Assembly (NCBI GenBank): GCA_023246755.1
Contig: JAHFHU010000005.1
Coordinates: forward strand, 1-35,070
Reading direction: 5' to 3'
DNA from: Candidatus Magasanikiibacteriota bacterium
Lineage (GTDB): Bacteria > Patescibacteriota > Patescibacteriia > Magasanikbacterales > 2-02-FULL-50-9b
DNA: 35,070 bases
Shown here: one piece after another, positions 16,406 through 24,984 of the stretch
Numbering within the stretch: position 1 is the stretch's first letter
How the letters are laid out: the number at the start of each line of letters is the position of its first letter
The notes under the pieces: generated by a model
Database searches by the model: none
The model's input: the letters and a program-made list of their open reading frames with translations, nothing else
What the model was told of the DNA's origin: nothing
Made by a program: the position numbers and the translations under genes

Positions 16406-16993
16406 TTATTGCTTATTTGCGAGTAGCTTTTTTTTCGAAAAATACGAAATCACGTGACTTGAAACGAGTAAGATGAGAACTCCAATTCCGAGTCCAATTT
16501 CAGCGTACCGCAACGATCGATGCAGATAATGAACGGAACGCCATGAACCATAGGCGAGCCCCGCGATAACCAAAATCCATAGCGCCGATGTTATTATGTC
16601 GATGCGGATAAATTTTTTTAGTGGAATTCGGAGCATGCCGGATCTGATCACAACTGCGCGATGCAATCCGTACGTAAATTTTGAAATTAAAAAGAAGGTG
16701 AACGATATGCGGTTGAGCCGATGATCAAATGGATGCATGATGCGTTCATAAAATCGAGCGATGCGGGGGAATTTTTGCGTACCGTAATAGCCAATCGCGT
16801 AGGAGCTCATGTCCGTTAAGATAACCGTAAGGCAAATTGTTGCAACTGCAGCGTAAATGTTGAGTGTTCCGTGGTACGACAAAAACATGACCGAGTAGAT
16901 GACACCCTCGCCTTCTAAAAATATTAAAATTGCGATGAGTGGATAGATAATCCAGCCCAATTGCGCAATATAGTGTGCGAAAAAAATATGCAT
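16406..16993 (-). CDS. DedA/VTT-family membrane protein
   Basis: DedA proteins are inner-membrane proteins linked to undecaprenyl-phosphate or phospholipid flipping and membrane potential. The sequence has several hydrophobic segments. Family marks are FLEGEGVIYSVMFLSYHG near the N-terminus, SSYAIGYYGTQKF, and the re-entrant SKFTYGLHRAVVIRSGMLRIPLKKF, where the family usually has a G-R motif. The start is placed at ATG 16993 (195 residues), because the -10 box of its promoter overlaps the upstream candidate ATG at 17005. TTG 17032 lies within the -35 box. It is convergent with the small acidic ORF and divergent from asnS. Confidence 0.85.
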   Translation of the reverse strand: MHIFFAHYIAQLGWIIYPLIAILIFLEGEGVIYSVMFLSYHGTLNIYAAVATICLTVILTDMSSYAIGYYGTQKFPRIARFYERIMHPFDHRLNRISFTFFLISKFTYGLHRAVVIRSGMLRIPLKKFIRIDIITSALWILVIAGLAYGSWRSVHYLHRSLRYAEIGLGIGVLILLVSSHVISYFSKKKLLANKQ

Positions 16994-17003
16994 GGTATGA
17001 ACC

Positions 17004-17032
17004 ATTAAACCGGTCGCGACCGCGTTTGTCAA
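17004..17032 (-). promoter_or_regulatory. Promoter of dedA
   Basis: On the minus strand TTGACA (17032–17027) and TTTAAT (17009–17004) are 17 bases apart. Ten bases lie between the -10 box and ATG 16993. Its -35 box shares bases with the -35 box of the divergent asnS promoter. Confidence 0.7.
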
Positions 17033-17054
17033 ACGCCCGTGTTTTCGCTATACT
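17026..17054 (+). promoter_or_regulatory. Promoter of asnS
   Basis: TTGTCA (17026–17031) and TATACT (17049–17054) are 17 bases apart. A short inverted repeat, TGCCG-AAA-CGGCA, at 17054–17066 follows at the expected transcript start. Because the TTGTCAA core reads TTGACAA on the other strand, the dedA promoter uses the same place. Confidence 0.72.
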
Positions 17055-17081
17055 GCCGAAACGGCAATGAGCCGATTTTAT

Positions 17082-18374
17082 ATGGTTGATATCACAGAAC
17101 TTACACAAAAAGTTGGTGAAGAGGTTGAGCTATCCGGCTGGGCGTTCAATGTGAGATCGTCTGGAAGCATCTTTTTTTTGCAGCTGCGCGACGGAACGGG
17201 CCGCGTGCAAATCGTGTTTTCAAAAAGTGAGGTTGACGCGCCAACGTGGGACGTTTTGCAGGCGCTCACGATGGAGGCGTCGATTACGGTTGTGGGAGTG
17301 GTCAAAGCCGAGCCACGCGCCCCGAGTGGAATTGAGTTGACCGGAATTTCATGCGTGCTTATCGCGGCGGTTGTTGGTGAATTTCCCATTTCAAAAAAAG
17401 AGCATGGCGTTGATTTTTTAATGGACCATCGGCATCTGTGGCTTCGGTCGTCGCGACAAGAAGCGATCATGCGCGTACGAAGCGAAATCGAATTTGCGAT
17501 GCGCGAATTTTTGTATGAACGAGGTTTTGTGACGGCGGATTCCCCGATTTTTACGCCGAATGCATGTGAGGGAACGAGCGATTTGTTTGAAGTCAAATAT
17601 TTTGATGAGATTGCGTATTTGTCGCAAAGTGGACAGCTCTATCAAGAGGCAACTTCGTCGGCGCTCAAGCGTACGTATTGTTTTGGTCCGACGTTTCGGA
17701 GCGAAAAATCCAAAACACGTCGACATTTAACTGAATTTTGGATGCTTGAGGCTGAAGCGTCATTCATGGATCAGGAACAAAATATGCAGCTGCAAGAAGA
17801 TTTGACGGTGTATGTTGTGCGTCGTGTGCTTGAGCGTCGCGCCGATGATCTGAAAACATTGGAACGTGATGTTGCGCCGCTTCAAAAAACGGTGGAAGGC
17901 GGGTTTCCGCGCATTCGGTATACCGACGCGATTGCAGCGTTGCAAAAATTGGGGAGCGATATCAAAGACGGCGATGATCTTGGCGCGGATGATGAAACGG
18001 TTTTGACGAAACAATATGATCGGCCGATTTTTATCACGCATTATCCGGTCGGAGTCAAGGCGTTTTATATGAAGCCGGATCCGGCAGACGCGCGTTTTGC
18101 GCTCAACGCCGATATGCTCGCGCCCGAAGGATACGGTGAGGTGATTGGGGGTTCGCAACGTATCGATGATCTTGCGCTCCTTGAAGCGCGCATTAAAGAA
18201 CATGGTTTGCCGGCGGCGGCGTTTGAATGGTATTTAGATTTGCGTCGCTATGGTTCGGTTCCGCATTCGGGTTTTGGGATCGGATTAGAGCGCAGTGTCG
18301 CATGGATTTGCGGACTCGAGCACATCCGCGAGGCGATTCCATTTGCGCGAACATTAAATCGACTGAATCCATAA
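17082..18374 (+). CDS. asnS: Asparaginyl-tRNA synthetase
   Basis: This class IIb synthetase charges tRNA-Asn. The N-terminal OB fold reads VELSGWAFNVRSSGSIFFLQLRDGTGRVQIV. Class II motif 2 is seen around FGPTFRSEKSKTRRHLTEFWMLE and motif 3 in PHSGFGIGLERSVAWICGLEHIREAIPFAR. The YLDLRRYGSVPHSG segment and the end RTLNRLNP point to AsnRS rather than AspRS. The start is set at ATG 17082 (430 residues), which aligns with the family N-terminus and has the TATATG context; ATG 17067 would add five residues. With aspS nearby, Asn-tRNA can be made directly. Confidence 0.93.
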   Translation: MVDITELTQKVGEEVELSGWAFNVRSSGSIFFLQLRDGTGRVQIVFSKSEVDAPTWDVLQALTMEASITVVGVVKAEPRAPSGIELTGISCVLIAAVVGEFPISKKEHGVDFLMDHRHLWLRSSRQEAIMRVRSEIEFAMREFLYERGFVTADSPIFTPNACEGTSDLFEVKYFDEIAYLSQSGQLYQEATSSALKRTYCFGPTFRSEKSKTRRHLTEFWMLEAEASFMDQEQNMQLQEDLTVYVVRRVLERRADDLKTLERDVAPLQKTVEGGFPRIRYTDAIAALQKLGSDIKDGDDLGADDETVLTKQYDRPIFITHYPVGVKAFYMKPDPADARFALNADMLAPEGYGEVIGGSQRIDDLALLEARIKEHGLPAAAFEWYLDLRRYGSVPHSGFGIGLERSVAWICGLEHIREAIPFARTLNRLNP

Positions 18375-18378
18375 TGAT

Positions 18379-19038
18379 ATGATGCGGCGTTTTTTGTCGA
18401 TCGCAGCTGCAATATTTTTTTTAGGAGTTGGGTGTGGTCGCGCGACGCAGCCGGAGTTTTTTTTGCGTACCGTGAACAGTGTCTCGCCGGATGAAGTTGA
18501 TCAGGCATTGTATGTGCGTGGCGCCGATGGTGTTGTAAAGATGCTCGTGCCGAGTGTTCATGCGGCGCTTGGCGACTGGTTGCAAGATGGGCGATTTTTG
18601 GTTTTGGAAAAAAAATCGTCGGGCGGCAATCAGCTCGTGTTTGGTGTTGGGTGTAATGAAGTATGTGTTGGTGATGCGGCGTATGTGTTTGATGTCGTCG
18701 CACGACAATTCGTGAAGAATGGGGCGACAGAGCTCATGTCAAATTATGATGGCTCACCCCTATTTTTTTCTGTTGATGGTCGTTTTCTCGCATTGCTGCG
18801 GACGCCCCTTAAATCGCCGCAATCCGTTTCGCTTATCGATCTCGCGCAGTTGCGTGTCGTGAAGCGGGCCGATCTTGATGCGGTCGAAAATTATTTTCAT
18901 CGCGCGTCGAGTTCTGAAACTTTGGTTGTGTCATCGGAAACACGGTGGATTTCAGCAACGGATTTTCAAGTCGCCTTGTTTGAGGATGATGCGGCGAGTA
19001 TACAGCCGATTAAACGATATTTAAAAATTTCATTATGA
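18379..19038 (+). CDS. Putative lipoprotein, unknown function
   Basis: The 219-residue protein begins with a hydrophobic signal (MRRFLSIAAAIFFLGVGC). The cysteine at residue 19 could be lipidated, although the residue at -3 is Gly rather than the usual Leu/Val. The mature part is a beta-rich stretch with blocks such as GDWLQDGRFLVLEKK and FSVDGRFLALLR, which resemble WD40-like or TolB-like beta-propeller blades (inference). I do not recognise a specific family. It starts four bases after asnS and overlaps the next lipoprotein gene by four bases (ATGA), so the two are probably cotranslated. Confidence 0.75.
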   Translation: MMRRFLSIAAAIFFLGVGCGRATQPEFFLRTVNSVSPDEVDQALYVRGADGVVKMLVPSVHAALGDWLQDGRFLVLEKKSSGGNQLVFGVGCNEVCVGDAAYVFDVVARQFVKNGATELMSNYDGSPLFFSVDGRFLALLRTPLKSPQSVSLIDLAQLRVVKRADLDAVENYFHRASSSETLVVSSETRWISATDFQVALFEDDAASIQPIKRYLKISL

Positions 19039-19523
19039 AAAAATTAATTGTTGCGTCGTTATTGATTGTTTTGACGGGAGGAGGGTGTGCACCAATTTCA
19101 AAACCGCCTCAACAGCCCACGCAGTTACCACTCAAACCATTGGCGCTGCCGGCAAAAAATGTTTTTGTGCATCCGAAATTTAAATTTCATTTTGAAATTC
19201 CAGCAGGTGTGCTCGCGCAGATTGACAAAAATGGGAGTGGGGTGAAATTTGTTGATGCGGTTGATGGCGTGGAATATGCAACGCTGACCGTGCAAGCGGG
19301 GATTCCCGGAATTGCGTTACCCGATAACAAAATCGAGTTTATCAAATTGAATGGTATGGCCGGACATTTATTTCATGATACGGACGCGAAAACGGGCACG
19401 CAGCAGATTGACAAGTTGATCGTCGATATGCCAAAGTCTGTAGAGACAATTTACCTCGCGGTACCGGTTGAATTTGGCCCAAAATTTAATATAAAGGACG
19501 TCATCAAAACGTGGAAATGGTAG
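19035..19523 (+). CDS. Putative small lipoprotein, unknown function
   Basis: The 162-residue protein starts [18 protein letters not shown], a signal peptide with a candidate lipidated Cys at residue 18, followed by a Pro/Gln-rich linker ([13 protein letters not shown]). The folded part is [24 protein letters not shown] and then mixed strands up to [21 protein letters not shown]. Opening with a shape such as '[11 protein letters not shown]' and ending with a short helix recalls PsbP/DUF1795-like surface lipoproteins; this is inference only. It shares the Gly-rich lipobox form of its upstream neighbour. Confidence 0.75.
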   Translation: MKKLIVASLLIVLTGGGCAPISKPPQQPTQLPLKPLALPAKNVFVHPKFKFHFEIPAGVLAQIDKNGSGVKFVDAVDGVEYATLTVQAGIPGIALPDNKIEFIKLNGMAGHLFHDTDAKTGTQQIDKLIVDMPKSVETIYLAVPVEFGPKFNIKDVIKTWKW

Positions 19524-19528
19524 AAAAT

Positions 19529-20929
19529 ATGTTGAAACAGCGAACGCTTACAATTGAAACAGTTGGAAAAATTGGGGAAACTGTTACGTTATTTGGCTGG
19601 GTACACGGCCGCCGCAACATGGGGAAATTGGTGTTTTTTGATCTGCGCGATGCATCGGGGTTGCTCCAGATTGTGGGCGTGCCTGCGGAATTGATTGATG
19701 ATGCGGCGCGTACAGCCTTGGATTCTTTGCGTCCTGAGTTTGTGGTTTCCGTGACCGGCGTGGTGCAAGCGCGCGGCGCCAAGCAGCAAAAACCAGATGA
19801 ACCAACGGGGATGGTTGAGTTACTCGCGAAAAATGTTGCGGTGTTAAACGAATCAAAAACGCCGCCGTTTGAGATTGATAACGAAGAGCGCCAAGCCGGG
19901 GAAGAGCTTCGTTTGAAATATCGATATTTGGATTTGCGGCATGAGCGCATGGCGCGCAATATGCGTTTGCGCGATCGTGTCGTTACGTTTTTTCGTGACT
20001 ACATGCATGCGCACGGGTTTGTTGAAATTGAAACACCGATTTTGATGAAGGGAACACCCGAAGGGTCGCGTGAATACATTGTCCCATCGCGATTGCACGC
20101 GGGAGATTTTTATGTGTTGCCACAATCGCCGCAACAGTTCAAACAATTATTGATGGTCGCGGGATTTGAAAAATATTTTCAGATCGCGCGATGTTTTCGT
20201 GATGAAGATCAGCGCGGTGATCGTCAGCCGGAATTTACGCAGTTGGATTTTGAAATGTCATTTGTTGAGGCCGAAGATATTTATGCGTATACCGAAGCGA
20301 TGATGATTGAGTTGGTGCGTAGTGTAGCACCGGAGAAAAAAATTACGCAGATTCCATTTCCGCGCATGACCTATGCGGAGGCGATGGAAAAATATGGAAA
20401 TGATAAACCGGATATTCGGGTGGACAAAAATGATCCGAATGAATTGGGTTTTGCGTGGGTGGTGGATTTTCCGATGTTTGAGATGGACGAAGAAGGGCGG
20501 ATCGCCGCAAAACACCATCCGTTTTGTGCGGTGCATCCGGATGATGAAAAATTGTTGGACACAGAACCGATGAAAGTGCGTGCGAACGCGTATGATTTGG
20601 TGATGAACGGATTCGAGTTGTCGAGTGGCAGCATTCGAATTCATCGACGTGATCAGCAGAAAAAGATTTTTGACATTTTGAAAATTTCTGCCGAGGAACA
20701 AGAATTACGTTTTGGTCACATGCTTGAGGCGTTTGAATTTGGTGCGCCGCCGCATGGTGGATTTGCGCCGGGGATCGATCGCCTCGTGATGTTGCTTGCG
20801 GGTGAACCGAACATTCGTGAAGTGATTGCATTTCCAAAAACCGGCGACGCGCGTGATCCGATGATGAATGCACCGAGCACGGTAAGTCAGCGCGCGCTTG
20901 ATGAGGCACATATCGCGATCAAAAAATAA
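19529..20929 (+). CDS. aspS: Aspartyl-tRNA synthetase lacking the bacterial GAD insertion
   Basis: This class IIb enzyme charges tRNA-Asp. The OB fold ([31 protein letters not shown]), motif 1, motif 2 ([24 protein letters not shown]) and motif 3 ([17 protein letters not shown]) are all present. The end, [16 protein letters not shown], is of bacterial type. The length is only 466 residues against about 590. Near residue 288, YGNDKPDIR runs almost directly into [11 protein letters not shown], so the GAD domain of about 110–120 residues normally inserted there is missing. The start is set at ATG 19529 (TATG, five bases after the upstream stop); GTG 19511 and ATG 19517 overlap the upstream gene. 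Confidence 0.94.
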   Translation: MLKQRTLTIETVGKIGETVTLFGWVHGRRNMGKLVFFDLRDASGLLQIVGVPAELIDDAARTALDSLRPEFVVSVTGVVQARGAKQQKPDEPTGMVELLAKNVAVLNESKTPPFEIDNEERQAGEELRLKYRYLDLRHERMARNMRLRDRVVTFFRDYMHAHGFVEIETPILMKGTPEGSREYIVPSRLHAGDFYVLPQSPQQFKQLLMVAGFEKYFQIARCFRDEDQRGDRQPEFTQLDFEMSFVEAEDIYAYTEAMMIELVRSVAPEKKITQIPFPRMTYAEAMEKYGNDKPDIRVDKNDPNELGFAWVVDFPMFEMDEEGRIAAKHHPFCAVHPDDEKLLDTEPMKVRANAYDLVMNGFELSSGSIRIHRRDQQKKIFDILKISAEEQELRFGHMLEAFEFGAPPHGGFAPGIDRLVMLLAGEPNIREVIAFPKTGDARDPMMNAPSTVSQRALDEAHIAIKK

Positions 20930-21616
20930 ATGTTCACCTTCACCGACGAAAAATTTAGCGGCCCACTCGATTTGTTGCTTCAGATGATTGAAGGCGACAC
21001 GGTTAAGATTACCGACGTGTCGTTGATGCATGTGACGGATGCGTACATTCAACACATCAACGCGTCCGCAACCATTGATGAGTCTGAGATGGCAGATTTT
21101 TTGATTGTCGCGGCGAAGTTGCTCTATCTTAAATCGAAAGAGCTGTTGCCGCAGCTTGTTGTCGACGAGGAGGGCGGCGAAGATTTGGCGCGTCAGCTCA
21201 AAATGTATGAACAGTTTGCGCGCATGGCTGAAGAGGTGAAAGAAATGTTACTGCGTCGGCGATTCATGTATGCACGCGAGCCGATTACGATCAAAGCGAC
21301 TGGTTTTCAACCGCCAAAAACGTTGAGTGCACACAAGCTGGGTGTGGTGATGACCGACATAGCAGCGCGGTTTAAGCCGATGAAACTTGACGAAGTTCGT
21401 GTGCAAAAAATAATGTCGATCAAAGAGAAAATCGACGCGGTGCAGGATTTGTTGCAGACGTTTAAGAAAGCCACGTTTAAAGATTTAATCGCGGATACAA
21501 AGTCGCGTGCGGATATCGTTGTAACATTTTTGGCGCTGCTCGAGCTTGTAAAAACCAGAAATATTCGGCTTGATCAGCGTGAACATTTTGATCATATCTA
21601 TGTTGAAACAACTTGA
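20930..21616 (+). CDS. scpA: Segregation and condensation protein A
   Basis: ScpA is the kleisin that links the SMC heads and binds ScpB in chromosome condensation. The 228-residue length is typical. The N-terminal FSGPLDLLLQMIEGDTVKITDVSLMHVTDAYI and MADFLIVAAKLLYLKSKELLP are strong family signatures. The C-terminal winged helix holds TFKDLIADTKSRADIVVTFLALLELVK. The ATG directly follows the aspS stop with no gap, and the gene overlaps scpB by 17 bases. Confidence 0.95.
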   Translation: MFTFTDEKFSGPLDLLLQMIEGDTVKITDVSLMHVTDAYIQHINASATIDESEMADFLIVAAKLLYLKSKELLPQLVVDEEGGEDLARQLKMYEQFARMAEEVKEMLLRRRFMYAREPITIKATGFQPPKTLSAHKLGVVMTDIAARFKPMKLDEVRVQKIMSIKEKIDAVQDLLQTFKKATFKDLIADTKSRADIVVTFLALLELVKTRNIRLDQREHFDHIYVETT

Positions 21617-22133
21617 GGCCTTACTGTTTGTCTCTGCAAAACCATTTACGATTAAATCGCTTGCGCAATTATTGCGTGCGGACGAAAGTCGTGTCGATGC
21701 ATGGATTGATGAGCTTGCTGAAATTTATAACGATGATGCACGTGGGGTGCGGATCGTGCGCAATGGGAATGAGGTTCAGTTAATGAGTTCGCCGGATTGT
21801 CGTGCGCTGGTTGAAGAATTTTTGAAAGAAGAAATCACGGGCGAGCTTACGCGGCCACAGCTTGAAACACTCACCATCGTTGCGTATCGGGGGCCGATTA
21901 GTAAGCCGGACATCGAACAAATTCGTGGAATTAATTGTACGTTGATTTTGCGCAATTTGGCGTGGCGGGGGCTCATCGAGGAAACCGATATGTCAACACC
22001 CGAAATTCCCGCGTATCGGGTGAGTATGGATTTTGTGCGCTACCTTGGACTAACTTCGATTGAACAATTGCCTCAGTTTGAGGCGCTCAATATATGCGAA
22101 ATTTCGTCGCCATTATCGCAATCGCAGCAGTAA
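21600..22133 (+). CDS. scpB: Segregation and condensation protein B
   Basis: ScpB forms a dimer of winged-helix proteins that binds ScpA. The start is set at ATG 21600 (MLKQLEALLFVSAKPFTIK), 177 residues, since this matches the family N-terminus and lies in a TATG context. The signature LTRPQLETLTIVAYRGPISKPDIEQIRGINC is present. The last codons overlap the dacA-like gene by 40 bases. No smc gene is in the window. Confidence 0.94.
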   Translation: MLKQLEALLFVSAKPFTIKSLAQLLRADESRVDAWIDELAEIYNDDARGVRIVRNGNEVQLMSSPDCRALVEEFLKEEITGELTRPQLETLTIVAYRGPISKPDIEQIRGINCTLILRNLAWRGLIEETDMSTPEIPAYRVSMDFVRYLGLTSIEQLPQFEALNICEISSPLSQSQQ

Positions 22134-23077
22134 TTGGCGTTGCAACCGCGCGCGAACATTTTTTGGTGCGTGCCGCCACATCTTCGGATGCAGCGAATTC
22201 GACCATCGATCGACTTTCTGATATTGCTGCGCGCCCCTTGCAGCGGGTGTTGCCCGCACTACCGCCACCACCTCCGGAACCACCGGTGAATGTGCGTGGT
22301 TTTATTTTTGAAAAAGAATTGACGGCCGAGGGCGCGATTGCAGTTGATCATGTGACTGACAAAATTTTGTTTGAAAAAAATGCACACGTCGCGCGTCCGC
22401 TTGCTTCGGTAACAAAGTTGATGAGCATGCTCATCATTTCAGAATATATCCAAAATTGGAACGCAACAACGACGATCACGTCGGATGAAATCGAAGAAGG
22501 GAATCAAACAATTTTGAAGGGCGAAGTGTACACGATGAGTGATTTGTATGCGGCTGCGCTTGTTGGTTCTTTTAACACGGCGGTGAGTGCGCTTGTTAAT
22601 GCGACGGGTTTGACGCAAGAGCAATTCGTTGCGGAAATGAATCGGCGGGCGCGTGACTTTGGAACGGAGCAGATGAGTTTTGTTGAGCCAACGGGCTTGT
22701 CGCCGGATAATTTAGGGACGCCGCACGATGTCGCGATACTGGTTAAAATTACGCTGTCGCATCCACGAATCAAAGTTACGAGCATGCTTCCGCGCGTTGA
22801 AATTACTGATCGTCAAACATTGCAAAAAAAAGTCGTCAAGGCGACGGACTGGTTGTTAACACGAACCGTCGCATTGAGCGGAGCGCACGTTGAAGGCGGG
22901 AAGACTGGTTATATTCCGGAGTCTGGTTATAATTTTGCGGGGCAAATTAAGAATGATTCGGGCCACGAAATTCGCGTCGTTGTTTTGGGAACGCAAAATG
23001 TTTTTGCACGATTCACGGAGACGGCGTCAATTGCGGAATGGGTGTTTGAGAATTTTGAGTGGATTACCCGAAAATGA
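22094..23077 (+). CDS. D-alanyl-D-alanine carboxypeptidase (peptidase S11, PBP5-like)
   Basis: This secreted enzyme trims the terminal D-Ala from peptidoglycan stem peptides. After a signal or membrane anchor (residues 4–19) and a proline-rich linker (PPPPPEPP), the S11 motifs follow in order. They are SVTK with catalytic Ser105 and Lys108, SFN (159–161) as the SxN motif, and KTG (270–272). The 327-residue length fits a form without the C-terminal PBP5 beta-domain and amphipathic helix. Its start lies inside the last 40 bases of scpB, in a TATATG context. Confidence 0.92.
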   Translation: MRNFVAIIAIAAVIGVATAREHFLVRAATSSDAANSTIDRLSDIAARPLQRVLPALPPPPPEPPVNVRGFIFEKELTAEGAIAVDHVTDKILFEKNAHVARPLASVTKLMSMLIISEYIQNWNATTTITSDEIEEGNQTILKGEVYTMSDLYAAALVGSFNTAVSALVNATGLTQEQFVAEMNRRARDFGTEQMSFVEPTGLSPDNLGTPHDVAILVKITLSHPRIKVTSMLPRVEITDRQTLQKKVVKATDWLLTRTVALSGAHVEGGKTGYIPESGYNFAGQIKNDSGHEIRVVVLGTQNVFARFTETASIAEWVFENFEWITRK

Positions 23078-23098
23078 AGTGATCTTGTGTGATAAATG

Positions 23099-23107
23099 TG
23101 CTATTAT
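23099..23107 (+). promoter_or_regulatory. Extended -10 promoter of the DUF2339-like gene
   Basis: TG-c-TATTAT (23099–23107) is an extended -10 box. It ends eight bases before ATG 23116, so the transcript is predicted to be leaderless. No convincing -35 box is seen. Confidence 0.5.
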
Positions 23108-23115
23108 GATTGTAT

Positions 23116-24984
23116 ATGGAATTTTTTATTTTAATAATTGGAATACTTGTTTTAGTTTTGGTGCTCAATTTGCGTGGTCGCGTTCAAAAACTGGAAAAAT
23201 ACATTAAAACCGGATCAACGGAACCCGCAGTAGAAGCGAATCATCAGCGACAACAGGCGGCAGCCGTCGTACCAGTTTCTTTGCTTGATTATATAAAGCA
23301 ACAGCTCAAACAAGGTGTTGACAGAGAGGAGATAAAAAACTCTCTTACGCGTAACGGTTGGCAAATGCCTGATATCGAAGGAGCGTTCAACTCGTTGCTT
23401 ACCGTGGTTCCATCTGATCGGCTGACAACCTCCATCGTTCAGGGCGAGCCAATGATGCTCGATAAATTTATTGCATGGTTCAAAGAAGACTGGTTATTGA
23501 AACTTGGCGCACTTCTTTTGCTTATTGGATTTGGTTGGCTTGCGTCATATGCATTTCTTAATAATTGGATTGGCCCGATGGGTCGCATTACACTCGGCAT
23601 TGTTGCTGGGGCATTCTTCATTTTGCTTGGATGGTGGAGGATCAAAAGCTATCTTCATCAGGGTGGAATTTTTCTGGTTCTTGGATCGACAACGATTTTG
23701 TTAACCGTTTTTGCAGCCCGTGAAATTTATGATTTCTTCACCCCATTTTCAGCGCTTGCTGTGATGTTTTTGAGCACAGCCTTTGTCGCACTTGCGAGTG
23801 TCAAGTACAACAATCGTGCTCTTGCTTTCACCAGCTTGATACTCGCAGGTATTGCCCCATTGTTTACTAATTCACCAACAGATGACGTCGGATTATTCTC
23901 TTACCTACTTGTTGTCACACTCGGCACGATTTGGATCGTAGTTTTAACCGGAAGACGAGAGTTGACAATGGCCGCTCTCTTGATAATCACCGCCTATAGT
24001 TTGCCGTATCTTCTTTATTCTCCATCGACAGAGAAAGGAACGTTACTGCTTTTTGTTTATGCATTTGCGGCAGTATTTTTTCTGACAAACACCGCAGGTA
24101 TTTTGAAGTCAAAAAGTAAAGATATTCTACCTGATTTGGTAACCGCTGCGAGCAACGGATTATTTTTGCTTGCATGGATAATGGTTGCTGCTCAAGACGA
24201 GTGGAAGAGTTTGATAATTTCCGAATGGATGCTTACGTTTACCGTTGGGGCGTTTTTGATATTTAGAATTACGCGAAGACGTGAGCCATTTTATGTTTAC
24301 GCAGGTGTTGGTGTTGCGATGTTGGCGGCGGCGACATCGGCTGAATTAAACGGTGCGACACTCACCATTGCTTATATCATTGAAAGTGGAATTATTGCGC
24401 TCACTGCTTTTGCAGTGATGCGAGATATTAAAATAGCGGAACGGATCAGCTTCCTTTTAATTTGTCCAGCTGCTTTATCTATCAATAGTTTCACATCGGA
24501 ATTGTGGCTCACGAGTGTTTTCCATAAAGATTTTTTTGTATTTTTGATGATGAGTTTGGTACTTTTTGGACTCGGCGTATTTTTTCTACGTCATGTTAGA
24601 GAGGTCGAAGATGATGAACCGCGGCAACTCAACGCAATCTTGTTGATTGCTGGATCAGCGTACGCATACGCGCTCTTGTGGCTTTCCTTGCACGCAGCGC
24701 TTGAGAGTGATGGAACTGCAGTAATGATCTCACTTCTCATTTATACAATCGTCGGTCTCGTGACTTATTTTTACGGATTGACGAATAATAAAAAAGGATT
24801 TCAGTTCTATGGAGGTGTCTTAGTTGGGTTTGTTGTTGCACGCCTGCTCTTGGTTGATGTGTGGAGCATGGAGCTCGCGGGTAAGATTATTACGTTCTTT
24901 CTCATTGGTACACTCTTGGTGAGCACCGCATTCTTAGGAAGAAAAAATAAGCATAAAACTTTTTCTGATACTACACAAACATGA
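23116..24984 (+). CDS. Multi-pass membrane protein, DUF2339-like
   Basis: The 622-residue protein has one N-terminal membrane segment (FFILIIGILVLVLVLNL). A helical motif follows at about residues 55–95 (SLLDYIKQQLKQGVDREEIK, then a GW turn and an AF end). It is of the short helical type often found next to membrane segments in CPR proteins. After it come roughly 16–18 hydrophobic segments, beginning LKLGALLLLIGFGWLASYAF, which resembles the start of the DUF2339 family. The molecular role of that family is not established. The start ATG follows a TTG two codons upstream and was chosen for its TATATG context and close -10 box. It overlaps the next gene by four bases. The base use is plainer and more AT-rich than in aspS to dacA. 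Confidence 0.75.
   Translation: MEFFILIIGILVLVLVLNLRGRVQKLEKYIKTGSTEPAVEANHQRQQAAAVVPVSLLDYIKQQLKQGVDREEIKNSLTRNGWQMPDIEGAFNSLLTVVPSDRLTTSIVQGEPMMLDKFIAWFKEDWLLKLGALLLLIGFGWLASYAFLNNWIGPMGRITLGIVAGAFFILLGWWRIKSYLHQGGIFLVLGSTTILLTVFAAREIYDFFTPFSALAVMFLSTAFVALASVKYNNRALAFTSLILAGIAPLFTNSPTDDVGLFSYLLVVTLGTIWIVVLTGRRELTMAALLIITAYSLPYLLYSPSTEKGTLLLFVYAFAAVFFLTNTAGILKSKSKDILPDLVTAASNGLFLLAWIMVAAQDEWKSLIISEWMLTFTVGAFLIFRITRRREPFYVYAGVGVAMLAAATSAELNGATLTIAYIIESGIIALTAFAVMRDIKIAERISFLLICPAALSINSFTSELWLTSVFHKDFFVFLMMSLVLFGLGVFFLRHVREVEDDEPRQLNAILLIAGSAYAYALLWLSLHAALESDGTAVMISLLIYTIVGLVTYFYGLTNNKKGFQFYGGVLVGFVVARLLLVDVWSMELAGKIITFFLIGTLLVSTAFLGRKNKHKTFSDTTQT

Noticed and set aside
20343-20909. Long minus-strand open frame of 188 codons
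   Set aside because: It is antisense to aspS, rich in Ser/His/Pro from reversed codons, and resembles no protein.
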